Below, one piece after another: positions 1 to 7,959 of a stretch of 64,000 bases of DNA (the stretch's first letter is position 1; each line of letters begins with the position of its first letter). Origin of the DNA: Maritalea mobilis (GTDB lineage: Bacteria > Pseudomonadota > Alphaproteobacteria > Rhodobacterales > Rhodobacteraceae); assembly GCF_019800885.1 (NCBI RefSeq), contig NZ_JAHVKE010000001.1, positions 1,488,001-1,552,000 of the forward strand, written 5' to 3'. The translations under genes were made by a program, and so were the position numbers. The notes beneath the pieces are model-generated. The model ran no database searches. It saw only the letters and a list, made by a program, of their open reading frames with translations, and was not told the origin of the DNA.

Positions 1-1177
1 TCTGCATGTCCAGCCGCGCCTTTTGCAGGTCGCGATGGTTGAGCGCGATGATGTCCTTGCCGTCGAGTTCCACCTTGCCGGATAGCGGTTCGACCAGGCG
101 CAGGATGGACCGGCCGCAGGTCGACTTGCCGCAGCCGGATTCGCCCACGAGGCTGAGGGTGCGGCCAGCATTCAGCGTAAGCGACACGTCCTCGACCGCG
201 TGGACATTGGCGATGGTCCGGCGAAACAGGCCGCCCTTGACCGGGAAGCGGGTCACGAGGTTTTCGACCTTCAAAAGCACCTTGTCGGTGCCGGTGATCG
301 GCCCCGCCTCGACATGCTCGCGGCCCACCAGCTTCATCGGCTCCGGCAGGGTCTTGCCCTTCATCTCGCCCAGCTTCGGCACCGCTGCCAGAAGGGCCTT
401 GGTGTAATCGTGCTTCGGGTTGTTGAAGATCTGCTCGACCGGCCCTTCTTCGACCTTGTGGCCGCGATACATGACGACCACGCGGTCGGCCATTTGCGCA
501 ACCACCGCCATATCGTGCGTGATGAACATGACCGAGGTGCCGGTCTCTTCCTTCAACCGGTTGATGAGGCTCAGGATTTCCGCCTGAATTGTCACGTCGA
601 GCGCCGTGGTCGGCTCGTCCGCAATCAGGATCTTGGGCTCGCAGGCAAGGGCGATCGCGATCACGACGCGCTGGCGCATGCCCCCCGACAGTTCATGCGG
701 ATACTGCTTCAGGCGTCGCTCCGGTTCGGGGATGCGCACCTGCCGCATCAGCTCCAGCGCCCGGTTGCGGGCGGCCTCGCGCGACATGTTCTTGTGCCGC
801 AACAAGCCCTCGGTCAGCTGACGTTCGATGGTGAACACCGGGTTCAGCGCGGTCATCGGCTCCTGGAAGATCATGCCGATGTCGTTGCCGCGAATATCGC
901 CCATCGTGCCCGAGGGCTGCTTGGCGAGGTCGATGGGCGTGCCGTCCTTGCGGTCGAAGATCAACTCGCCGCCTGTGATCTCCCCGCCGCCGAATTCCAC
1001 GAGGCGCATCAGCGACAGCGACGAAACCGATTTCCCCGAGCCGCTTTCCCCGACGATGCAGACCGTCTCGCCGGCGCCGACCTCGAAACTGACATCCTCC
1101 ACCCCGACCACGGTTCCGTTACGCGTTTCGAACTCGACGCGCAGATTGCGCACCTGCGCGATGGGATGGTCAAGCAT
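1..1177 (-). CDS. Peptide-type ABC transporter, fused double ATP-binding protein (3' end cut by window)
   Basis: The gene starts at the ATG at 1177 and runs off the left edge; 392 codons are visible. The protein carries two ABC ATPase modules in one chain. The first has Walker A GESGSGKS at residues 43-50, signature LSGGMRQR at 163-170, Walker B ILIADEP at 183-189 and an H-loop His at 221. An oligopeptide-transporter-type linker follows (about 240-300). The second module has Walker A GESGCGKS at 345-352 and is truncated before its signature. This is the DppD-DppF/GsiA-like arrangement that energises uptake of peptides, glutathione or nickel-type substrates. It is divergent from the binding protein and permeases at 1449-5251, which most likely form the same importer. 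The substrate cannot be read from sequence. Confidence 0.93.
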   Translation of the reverse strand, partial: MLDHPIAQVRNLRVEFETRNGTVVGVEDVSFEVGAGETVCIVGESGSGKSVSSLSLMRLVEFGGGEITGGELIFDRKDGTPIDLAKQPSGTMGDIRGNDIGMIFQEPMTALNPVFTIERQLTEGLLRHKNMSREAARNRALELMRQVRIPEPERRLKQYPHELSGGMRQRVVIAIALACEPKILIADEPTTALDVTIQAEILSLINRLKEETGTSVMFITHDMAVVAQMADRVVVMYRGHKVEEGPVEQIFNNPKHDYTKALLAAVPKLGEMKGKTLPEPMKLVGREHVEAGPITGTDKVLLKVENLVTRFPVKGGLFRRTIANVHAVEDVSLTLNAGRTLSLVGESGCGKSTCGRSILRLVEPLSGKVELDGKDIIALNHRDLQKARLDMQ

Positions 1178-1448
1178 GGGGGAGTCGCTCCTGTCGGGAT
1201 GTCGCCTGACGGTAAATCCGGGGTCCATCTGCTGTCAAATGCTGCGATCGCCCAAATGTTGTGCATTCCGCAACGGCAGTAGGCTTGCATTTTGAACAAG
1301 TTGCGCGAACCATGCACGGATGCGGCGGACCGCCCCGGCGCTGCTTGCGTCGGGGCGTCACCCGTCCAATCTTCGCCCAGACCGTCGGACAAGGCGGCAT
1401 AGCTCAACGAGGCTCTGAGCGAACCAACAAGGAGAGAGAGACATAGAA

Positions 1449-3167
1449 ATGAAAAAAACAGCGATTCTCATGGGCGCGGCGGCAGCGATGCTGACTCCGC
1501 TCGCCGCTGTGGCACAGGAGGGCGCCGAGCGCGGCTCTTCCGGCCACCTCAACATCATCTATTGGCAGGCGCCGTCGACCCTGAACCCCTATCTCTCGGG
1601 CGGCACGAAAGAGGTCGAATCGGCCTCGCTGGTGCTCGAGTCCCTCGCCCGCTTCAACGAGAGCGGCGAAATGGTGCCGTGGCTCGCCGAATCCATCCCG
1701 ACCGTCGAGAACGGCGGCGTCGCCGAAGACCTGACCTCGATCACCTGGACGATCGCCGAAGGCGTCACCTGGTCGGATGGCACGGCGCTGACGCCCGCCG
1801 ACTTCATCTTCACCTGGGAATACTGCACCCACCCCGAAGGCGGCTGTGCTCAGGCCAGCTATTTCGACGGTGTGGCCAGTGTCGAAGCGGTCGATGACCG
1901 CACGGTGCGCGTTAACTTCGAAGAAGCCACGCCCTTCCCCTACACCGCCTTCGTCGGGTCCGAGAGCCCGGTGATCCAGGCCGCGCAGTTCGCGGACTGC
2001 CTTGGCGCCCGCGCGCCCGAGTGCACCGAGGCCAACTTCGGCCCGATCGGCACCGGTCCCTTCGTGGTGACGGATTTCCGCCCGAACGACGTGATCGAGT
2101 TCGTGGCGAACGACAACTTCCGCTACCCCGATCGCCCCTACTTCGCCTCCGTGACCTTCAAGGGCGGCGGTGATGCGGCGGCCGCAGCACGTTCGGTTCT
2201 CGAAACCGGCGAGTTCGACTACGCTTGGAACCTGCAGATCGACCCGACCATTCTGGCCGAGATGGAAGCCAACGGTCTGGGCACCGTGGTTACCGCCTTC
2301 GGCACCTCGGTCGAGCGTCTGCACATGAACCAGTTCAACCCCGATCCGGCGCTTGGCGACATCCGCTCGACGGCCGAAGCTGGTCCGCACCCGTTCCTGA
2401 CCAACCCGATCATCGGCCAGGCCATGTCGATGGCGATCGACCGCGCCCTGCTGGTGGAAATCGGATACGGAGCCGGTGGTCAGCCGACCTGTAACGTTCT
2501 GCCCGCGCCCGAGGCATATGCCTCGACCGCCAACGATGGCTGCCTGGTGCAGGACATCGACGGCGCGAACGCGCTGCTGGACGAGGCCGGCATTGTCGAC
2601 ACCGACGGCGACGGCATCCGCGAGTACGAAGGCACCCCGCTGCGTGTTCTCTACCAGACCTCGACCAACGCTGTCCGTCAGGACACGCAGGCGCTGGTCA
2701 AGCAGTGGTGGGCGGAAATCGGCATCGACGCCGAGCTGCGCAACATCGACGCGTCGGTCTTCTTCGGCGGTGACCCGGCTTCGCCCGACACCTTCCAGAA
2801 GTTCTATGCCGACGTCGAAATGTACACCAACAACTTCGCCGGTGTTGACCCGCAGGCCTACATGGCCAACTGGGCATGCGACGAGATCCCGGGCCCCGAC
2901 ACCCAGTGGCAGGGTTCGAACATCCAGCGTTTCTGCTCGGAAGAGTATGACGCCCTGATCGCCGAGATGGCCATGACGGCCGACCTCGCCGAGCGTGGCC
3001 GCATCGCAATGATGCAGAACGACATGCTGGTTCAGTCCTACTCGATCATCCCGCTGATCCACCGCGGCGGCGTGTCGGCCCATGCCAACACGCTGGGCGG
3101 CATCCGCATGTCGGACTGGGATTCCGAACTGTGGAACATCATGGACTGGTATCGTATCCAGGAATGA
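1449..3167 (+). CDS. ABC transporter periplasmic substrate-binding protein, peptide family 5
   Basis: This 572-residue protein begins with a Sec signal peptide (MKK, a hydrophobic core to about residue 20, then AVAQEG), so it is exported. The mature part matches the SBP_bac_5 (DppA/OppA) family in length and signatures: a NIIYWQAPSTLNPY-type N-terminus, a TWTIAEGVTWSDG segment and a C-terminal YSIIPLIHRGG. These proteins capture peptides or related solutes in the periplasm and deliver them to the permeases. The start is supported by AAGGAGAG at 1430-1437. The permease pair follows at 3265 after a strong hairpin. Aspartate and glutamate are abundant, which is common in marine binding proteins. 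The ligand is unknown. Confidence 0.93.
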   Translation: MKKTAILMGAAAAMLTPLAAVAQEGAERGSSGHLNIIYWQAPSTLNPYLSGGTKEVESASLVLESLARFNESGEMVPWLAESIPTVENGGVAEDLTSITWTIAEGVTWSDGTALTPADFIFTWEYCTHPEGGCAQASYFDGVASVEAVDDRTVRVNFEEATPFPYTAFVGSESPVIQAAQFADCLGARAPECTEANFGPIGTGPFVVTDFRPNDVIEFVANDNFRYPDRPYFASVTFKGGGDAAAAARSVLETGEFDYAWNLQIDPTILAEMEANGLGTVVTAFGTSVERLHMNQFNPDPALGDIRSTAEAGPHPFLTNPIIGQAMSMAIDRALLVEIGYGAGGQPTCNVLPAPEAYASTANDGCLVQDIDGANALLDEAGIVDTDGDGIREYEGTPLRVLYQTSTNAVRQDTQALVKQWWAEIGIDAELRNIDASVFFGGDPASPDTFQKFYADVEMYTNNFAGVDPQAYMANWACDEIPGPDTQWQGSNIQRFCSEEYDALIAEMAMTADLAERGRIAMMQNDMLVQSYSIIPLIHRGGVSAHANTLGGIRMSDWDSELWNIMDWYRIQE

Positions 3168-3187
3168 TCGCCTGACCTGAAACGACC

Positions 3188-3212
3188 GGCCCGCGCGTCC
3201 TGCGCGCGGGCC
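3188..3212 (+). terminator. Intercistronic hairpin between binding-protein and permease genes
   Basis: A perfect 10-bp GC stem (3188-3197 with 3203-3212) has a 5-base loop and only a short pyrimidine-rich tail. It sits 20 bases after the binding-protein stop. Such hairpins commonly protect or partly terminate the abundant binding-protein message relative to the permease message. That role is inferred here. Confidence 0.65.
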
Positions 3213-3264
3213 TTCCTATCCCTCTACCCCGGAAAGTCGAACTCATGACCCGAGGCGTTGGCCC

Positions 3265-4275
3265 ATGCTGACATTCACCATCCGTCGCCTGCTTACGGCA
3301 ATCCCGACGCTTCTGTTCATCAGTTTCATCATCTTCCTGATCGTGAAGCTGTCGCCATCGGACCCGACCGCCGGTCTGCCCCTGACCATTCCGCCAGAGG
3401 TGCGCGAGCAGATCCGCGAAAGCCTGGGCGTGAACGACCCGGTCCTTGTCCAGTATTTCAAGTGGCTGAAGCTGATGCTGTGGGATGAGCCGCTGCATCT
3501 GATCGATGGCTGGCTCGGGACATCCTTCGCCCCCGAAAACGGGACGCGGATCATCTCCTACCAGACCCGCAGCCCCGTCATGGACCTGATCGTCCAGCGC
3601 ATGCCGCAGACGCTGTGGGTGGTGGGCACGTCCTACATCGTCGGCATCATCATCGCGATGCCGCTGGGGATCATCTCGGCCTACCGGCAGTATTCGGTGT
3701 TCGATCAGATCGGCACGTTCGTCTCGATGGTTGGCTTCTCGGTTCCGACCTTCTTCACCGGCGTTCTGTTCATCGTGATCTTCGCCGTTCAACTGGGCTG
3801 GTTCCCGTCGGTCTACGATACGACCCACGAAGTGACGGACTGGGACAGCTTCGTGGTTCAGCTCAAGCAGATCATCATGCCCGTCATGGTGCTTGGCCTT
3901 TACAACGCGTCGCAGATCAGCCGCTACATGCGCGCCTCGATGCTGGACAACCTGAACCAGGATTACGTGCGCACCGCGCGAGCCAAGGGCCTGACGGAAA
4001 AGACTGTGGTTCTCGTCCACGTGCTGCGCAACTCGATGATCCCGGTCGTCACCGTGATCGCGCTCAACATCCCGGCCGTGTTCGGCGGCGCCATCATCAC
4101 CGAGCAGGTGTTCAAGGTGAACGGCATCGGCCAGCTTCTGATCATCGCGATCCAGGGCGGCGACGTGCCCGTGGTGCAAACCGTGAGCTTCATCTTCGCC
4201 ATCCTGATCGTGCTCTTCAATCTTCTCGCCGATATCCTCTACGGCTTGCTCGACCCGAGGATCCGCTATGACTGA
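3265..4275 (+). CDS. ABC transporter permease, DppB/OppB type
   Basis: The 336-residue inner-membrane protein begins MLTFTIRRLLTAIPTL, the typical N-terminus of the first permease of dipeptide/oligopeptide importers. It has about six hydrophobic segments. The family EAA loop follows the region reading YVRTARAKGL, which contacts the ATPase. The C-terminus ends LLDPRIRYD, as is usual for DppB. It is the second gene of the binding protein-permease-permease run. Its stop overlaps the next start in the 8-base string ATGACTGA, so the two permeases are probably translationally coupled and form a heterodimer. Confidence 0.93.
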   Translation: MLTFTIRRLLTAIPTLLFISFIIFLIVKLSPSDPTAGLPLTIPPEVREQIRESLGVNDPVLVQYFKWLKLMLWDEPLHLIDGWLGTSFAPENGTRIISYQTRSPVMDLIVQRMPQTLWVVGTSYIVGIIIAMPLGIISAYRQYSVFDQIGTFVSMVGFSVPTFFTGVLFIVIFAVQLGWFPSVYDTTHEVTDWDSFVVQLKQIIMPVMVLGLYNASQISRYMRASMLDNLNQDYVRTARAKGLTEKTVVLVHVLRNSMIPVVTVIALNIPAVFGGAIITEQVFKVNGIGQLLIIAIQGGDVPVVQTVSFIFAILIVLFNLLADILYGLLDPRIRYD

Positions 4276-5251
4276 TCTCCAAGATCCCGCAAACCGCCCG
4301 AACCAGCCGTTGCAAACGGCAGGGGCCACCCCGGCCGGCGCCGTCCCCGTCATGGAGATGGAGGCCTCTGCCCCGCCACGAAACCAGTGGTGGGACGTGT
4401 GGGAGCAGTTCCGAACGCACAAGGGCGCTCTGTTTGGCCTCGGCTTCTTCATTTTCGCCCTGCTCTTCGTTTTCGTGGGCCCGCTGATCTGGACGATCGA
4501 TCCGCAATATATCGACATCCGGGCGCGCAATACGGGGCCGAGCCTGGCGCATCCGATGGGTGCCGACCAGCTGGGCCGCGATACGATGGCGCGCATGATG
4601 GCGGGTGGGCAGACCTCGATCGCGGTTGGCCTGACCGCGATGCTGCTGGCCCTGTTCGTCGGGACGTTGATCGGCGTGCTCGCCGGCTATTTCAAGAAAC
4701 TCGACGGGCCGCTGATGCGGCTGACCGACCTGTTCCTTGCGCTGCCGCTGCTCCCGCTCCTCCTTGTCATCATCATGCTGTTTCGCGACCAGCTTCGCGC
4801 CGCCTTCGGCCCCGAGGGCGGGATCTTCATCCTGATCGTCTTCGTGATCGGGATCACAAGCTGGATGCAGACGGCCCGCGTGGTGCGCGGCGACGTGTTG
4901 GCCATCAAGGAACGGGAGTTCGTGCTGGCGGCCAAAAGCATCGGGACGCGGCCAAGCCGGATGATCCTGCGCCACATCCTGCCCAACGTCATGTCGCCGA
5001 TCATGGTGTCGGCGACGCTGGGGATCGCCAACGCGATCATCACCGAAAGCGCGCTGAGCTTCCTTGGCCTCGGTTTCCCGTCGGACTTCCCGACCTGGGG
5101 GCGGCTTCTGTTCGACGCAACCGACTGGTTGCAACAGAACCCCGAGCGCGTGATCTGGCCGGGCCTCGCGATCTCGCTGACGGTGCTGAGCGTGAACTAT
5201 ATCGGCGACGGTCTGCGCGATGCGCTCGACCCCCGCATTCGCGGGCGCTGA
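4268..5251 (+). CDS. ABC transporter permease, DppC/OppC type
   Basis: The 327-residue protein has the family layout: a hydrophilic N-terminal extension of about 45 residues, a first membrane helix (LFGLGFFIFALLFVFVGP), a periplasmic segment with HPMGADQLGRD, then the transport domain with an EAA-type loop (EFVLAAKSIG) and the terminal LDPRIRGR. HPMGADQLGRD is the DppC/OppC hallmark. It overlaps the upstream permease by 8 bases and is followed by an intrinsic-type terminator, so it ends the operon. It pairs with the permease at 3265-4275 and presumably with the divergent fused ATPase. Confidence 0.93.
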   Translation: MTDLQDPANRPNQPLQTAGATPAGAVPVMEMEASAPPRNQWWDVWEQFRTHKGALFGLGFFIFALLFVFVGPLIWTIDPQYIDIRARNTGPSLAHPMGADQLGRDTMARMMAGGQTSIAVGLTAMLLALFVGTLIGVLAGYFKKLDGPLMRLTDLFLALPLLPLLLVIIMLFRDQLRAAFGPEGGIFILIVFVIGITSWMQTARVVRGDVLAIKEREFVLAAKSIGTRPSRMILRHILPNVMSPIMVSATLGIANAIITESALSFLGLGFPSDFPTWGRLLFDATDWLQQNPERVIWPGLAISLTVLSVNYIGDGLRDALDPRIRGR

Positions 5252-5271
5252 CAGCAGAGACCATCACGACG

Positions 5272-5306
5272 CAACGCCGGGCCAATACGCCCGGCGTTGT
5301 TCGTTT
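5272..5306 (+). terminator. Intrinsic-type terminator of the ABC permease operon
   Basis: An 11-bp perfect stem (5272-5282 with 5289-5299), six-base loop, then a T-rich tail TTCGTTTC. It lies 20 bases past the second permease stop. It also argues that the following MATE gene starts downstream of it, at 5370. Confidence 0.8.
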
Positions 5307-5369
5307 CAGCCCATCGGGAACCGAAGGGCGGGCCGTGCATTGGTCTGCGGTGACACCGCATTGGGACCA

Positions 5370-6758
5370 ATGAGCAATCCACAGACCCGCACCCTGACCG
5401 AAGGGTCCACCGCACGCGCCTTGGCCGTGGTCTCTGCGCCCATGTCCCTGGGCATCCTCGCCGTGATCTCGATCGGCCTTGCCGACGCCTATTTCCTTGG
5501 GCAGCTGGGTCAGGGGCCGCTGGCCGCCGTGGGCTTCATCTTTCCGGTGACGACGGCGATCACGTCGCTGTCCATCGGGCTATCGGCAGGCGCGAATGCC
5601 GTCCTCAGCCAGTCCATCGGACGCGCGCGCTCCAATAACGCCGTGCAGCGCGCCGCCCTGCAAGCCATCGGCCTCGGCACGCTTCTTGCAGCAGCGGTCG
5701 CGGCGATGCTTTGGCTGGCCTACCCCACGGCGTTTGCGCTGATGGGGGCTGATGAAGAGGTATTGGGCCATATCGGGGCCTATATCCCGATCTGGTGTGC
5801 GTCCTTCCCCTTCCTGGCCGCAATGATGGTGGGCAACGCCGCCTTCCGGGCCCATGGCGACGGGATGCGGGCGGCGGCAATCATGGTGTTGGCGGCCATC
5901 GTCAATATCGGCCTCGACCCGATCCTGATTTTCGGACTGGGCCCCCTCCCCGCATTCGACGTCGCCGGAGCGGCCTGGGCAACACTCGTGGCGCGTGCGC
6001 TCGCCATGGCGCTGGCGCTGACATGGGCGTGGCGTAGGGGGCTGATCGGCAGTTGTGGCAACCCGCTGACCGATCTTGCCCGCAATACGCGCGAGTTGGT
6101 GAAGGTCGGCGCCCCAGCCGCGTTTTCCAATGCGATCAACCCGGCAGGCATGGCGCTCGTGACCGCGGCGGTCGCCACCTTGGGCCAGGCCTATGTGGCG
6201 GGGTTCGGAGCAGCCACGCGCGTGCAGGCTTTGGCGATTGTCCCGCTTTTGGCGCTTTCGGCGGGCATCGGGCCGGTCGTGGGCCAGAACTGGGGCGCCG
6301 ACAAGCAAGACCGGGCCAGACAAGCCCTGCGACAGACTTTCCTGATCTGTGCGGCCTATGGCTTGCTCGCCGGCGCTGGTCTGTTCCTTTTTGCCTCGCC
6401 CATCGCCGCGACGATCGCCTCGGGCGAAGAGGCTACGCGGCACGCGGCGCTTTATCTCAAGGTCGTCGGGTGGAGCCTTGGAGGTTACGGCATTCTGGTC
6501 ACGGCCAATGCGGCAATGAATGCGCGGTCCAGGGCCCTTTGGTCCATGTCGCTATCGCTGGCCCGCATCGTCGCCATCTACCTGCCCCTTGCATGGCTGG
6601 GCGTTTGGGCGTTCGGCTATATCGGCATCCTTGGTGCGGCGGTGATCGCAAACCTGTTGGCGATCTGCGGGGCGGTGATCGCGACACGGGCGACGGGCCT
6701 GTTGCGGTTCAAGATGGGCCGCTTGGCTTGGCCTGCCCGCGTGGCCTCCTCCGGCTGA
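5370..6758 (+). CDS. MATE family efflux transporter
   Basis: The 462-residue polytopic inner-membrane protein (about twelve hydrophobic helices) has MATE/NorM-type features: an N-terminal SAPMSLGILAVISIGLADAYFLG segment, FIFPVTTAIT, and the symmetric second half beginning near VGAPAAFSNAINPAG. MATE proteins export cationic drugs or metabolites in exchange for Na+ or H+. The frame stays open further upstream, but that part lies across the terminator at 5272-5306, so the ATG at 5370 is chosen. The stop directly abuts the convergent TetR gene with no gap. The substrate is unknown, and it is not clear that the neighbouring TetR regulates it. Confidence 0.9.
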   Translation: MSNPQTRTLTEGSTARALAVVSAPMSLGILAVISIGLADAYFLGQLGQGPLAAVGFIFPVTTAITSLSIGLSAGANAVLSQSIGRARSNNAVQRAALQAIGLGTLLAAAVAAMLWLAYPTAFALMGADEEVLGHIGAYIPIWCASFPFLAAMMVGNAAFRAHGDGMRAAAIMVLAAIVNIGLDPILIFGLGPLPAFDVAGAAWATLVARALAMALALTWAWRRGLIGSCGNPLTDLARNTRELVKVGAPAAFSNAINPAGMALVTAAVATLGQAYVAGFGAATRVQALAIVPLLALSAGIGPVVGQNWGADKQDRARQALRQTFLICAAYGLLAGAGLFLFASPIAATIASGEEATRHAALYLKVVGWSLGGYGILVTANAAMNARSRALWSMSLSLARIVAIYLPLAWLGVWAFGYIGILGAAVIANLLAICGAVIATRATGLLRFKMGRLAWPARVASSG

Positions 6759-7388
6759 TCAGGACCGGCGCAGCGCGCGTCCGAACAACATGGCCAAGCG
6801 GTCGCGGGCATCGAGGTAATCCGGCCAGGCCAACTCTTCGTGCTTCAACCCATCGAGCGCCGCGAGAATTGTGGTGGCGGTGCGATGAGGGTTCCCGTCA
6901 ATGGCCTCGGGCGCGATGCATCCCGCCATCACCGAGGACGCCAGCCAATCGCCGTAGACGTCCACCAACCGGCGCATCCCCGCGGCAACGATATCGGCGG
7001 CTGCCCCGCGCTTGTGCGACAGCAATTCCTCGGCATGCGGGGATCGCATCATTGCCTCGGCCGCGTCGCCAACCTGCACGGCGAAGGCCGCTGTCAGCGC
7101 CTCCACCGGGTCATCATGCTGCGCAAGGGTTTCGGCCACGGCCTCGGACGCGGCTGTGAAATAGGCCTCCATCAACGCGCGGAAGATGTCATCCTTGTTC
7201 CGGAAATGCAGATAAAGCGCCGCGCGCGACATGCCCGCCCGGTCCGCTATGTCCTGCATTGATGAGCGTCGCAGCCCGAAGCGAAGGAAACTGTCATATC
7301 CGGCGTGCAAGATGACGCGTGCCTTTTCATCCGGCACCGATGCGGTGATGCGCTCGAAAAGCGAGGGGATGGGAGGTTGCACGTCCAT
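6759..7388 (-). CDS. TetR family transcriptional regulator
   Basis: The 209-residue protein has a TetR N-terminal helix-turn-helix at about residues 43-62 (SMQDIADRAGMSRAALYLHF) and a variable helical ligand domain. The start chosen is the ATG at 7388. An in-frame ATG at 7430 would add 14 residues, but it overlaps a TTGACA promoter element of the divergent gene and has no clear ribosome binding site. The gene is divergent from the molybdenum hydroxylase genes at 7489, with an inverted repeat between them. A role as local repressor of that oxidoreductase, induced by its substrate or an aromatic compound, is inferred. Confidence 0.9.
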   Translation of the reverse strand: MDVQPPIPSLFERITASVPDEKARVILHAGYDSFLRFGLRRSSMQDIADRAGMSRAALYLHFRNKDDIFRALMEAYFTAASEAVAETLAQHDDPVEALTAAFAVQVGDAAEAMMRSPHAEELLSHKRGAAADIVAAGMRRLVDVYGDWLASSVMAGCIAPEAIDGNPHRTATTILAALDGLKHEELAWPDYLDARDRLAMLFGRALRRS

Positions 7389-7423
7389 GACTATTTTCTG
7401 ACGTTTTCCGTCCAAACCGTCAA

Positions 7424-7452
7424 TTGACATACTGACAAATCACGGCATCTTT
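7424..7452 (+). promoter_or_regulatory. Candidate sigma-70 promoter of the molybdenum hydroxylase genes
   Basis: TTGACA at 7424-7429 is followed after 17 bases by ATCTTT at 7447-7452, a weak -10. The inverted repeat at 7432-7457 covers the spacer and the -10 element, so a bound repressor would block it. Confidence 0.5.
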
Positions 7453-7457
7453 GTCAG
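7432..7457. promoter_or_regulatory. Inverted repeat, candidate TetR operator
   Basis: CTGACAAA (7432-7439) and TTTGTCAG (7450-7457) are perfect 8-bp arms separated by 10 bases. The repeat lies in the divergent region between the TetR gene and the 2Fe-2S subunit gene. This position and size are typical of TetR-family autoregulatory operators. Binding is inferred. Confidence 0.6.
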
Positions 7458-7488
7458 AAACGTTCAAAGACGCCGCAGGGAGCCAAAG

Positions 7489-7956
7489 ATGCCAACCACG
7501 CTGACCGTGAACGGAACCGAATACCAGGTGGACCTGCCCGACGATGTCCCGCTTCTGTGGGTCTTGCGGGATGAGCTTGGGCTGACCGGTACGAAATACG
7601 GCTGCGGTGTCGCGTCCTGCGGGTCATGCACCGTGCATATCGACGGCGAAGCGATGCGCGCGTGCCAGGTCGCGTTGGCCGATGTCTGGGGGCCTGTGAC
7701 AACGATCGAGGGCTTGGGCACCCCGAACGCGCTTCATGCGGTTCAACAAGCCTGGGTCGAGCATCAGGTGGCGCAATGCGGGTACTGCCAATCGGGCCAG
7801 ATCATGCAGGCCGCCGCGCTGCTCTCTAAAACCCCGAACCCCTCCGACGAGGAGATCGACCTCGCCATGTCCGGAAATCTTTGCCGGTGTGGCACATATC
7901 CCCGCATCCGCGCCGCGATCCATGCCGCTGCCGATGCGCTTGGGCGGGAGGGCTGA
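7489..7956 (+). CDS. (2Fe-2S)-binding subunit of a molybdenum hydroxylase (IorA-like)
   Basis: The 155-residue protein is the small iron-sulfur subunit of the xanthine oxidase family, in the two-subunit type typified by isoquinoline 1-oxidoreductase. The plant-ferredoxin cluster ligands are C39, C44, C47 and C59. The second cluster uses the helical-domain cysteines C97, C100, C132 and C134 (QCGYCQ and LCRCGTY). It passes electrons from the molybdopterin subunit encoded immediately downstream (3-base gap). AGGGAG at 7477-7482 supports the start. No FAD subunit gene is present, so the electron acceptor is probably a cytochrome or quinone system, as in other two-subunit enzymes. Confidence 0.94.
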   Translation: MPTTLTVNGTEYQVDLPDDVPLLWVLRDELGLTGTKYGCGVASCGSCTVHIDGEAMRACQVALADVWGPVTTIEGLGTPNALHAVQQAWVEHQVAQCGYCQSGQIMQAAALLSKTPNPSDEEIDLAMSGNLCRCGTYPRIRAAIHAAADALGREG

Positions 7957-7959
7957 GCG

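Noticed and set aside
1404..3083. Long open frame (559 codons) antisense to the binding-protein gene
   Set aside because: It mirrors a GC-rich coding gene with strong family motifs on the plus strand, has no family similarity and no ribosome binding site. It is a frame shadow.
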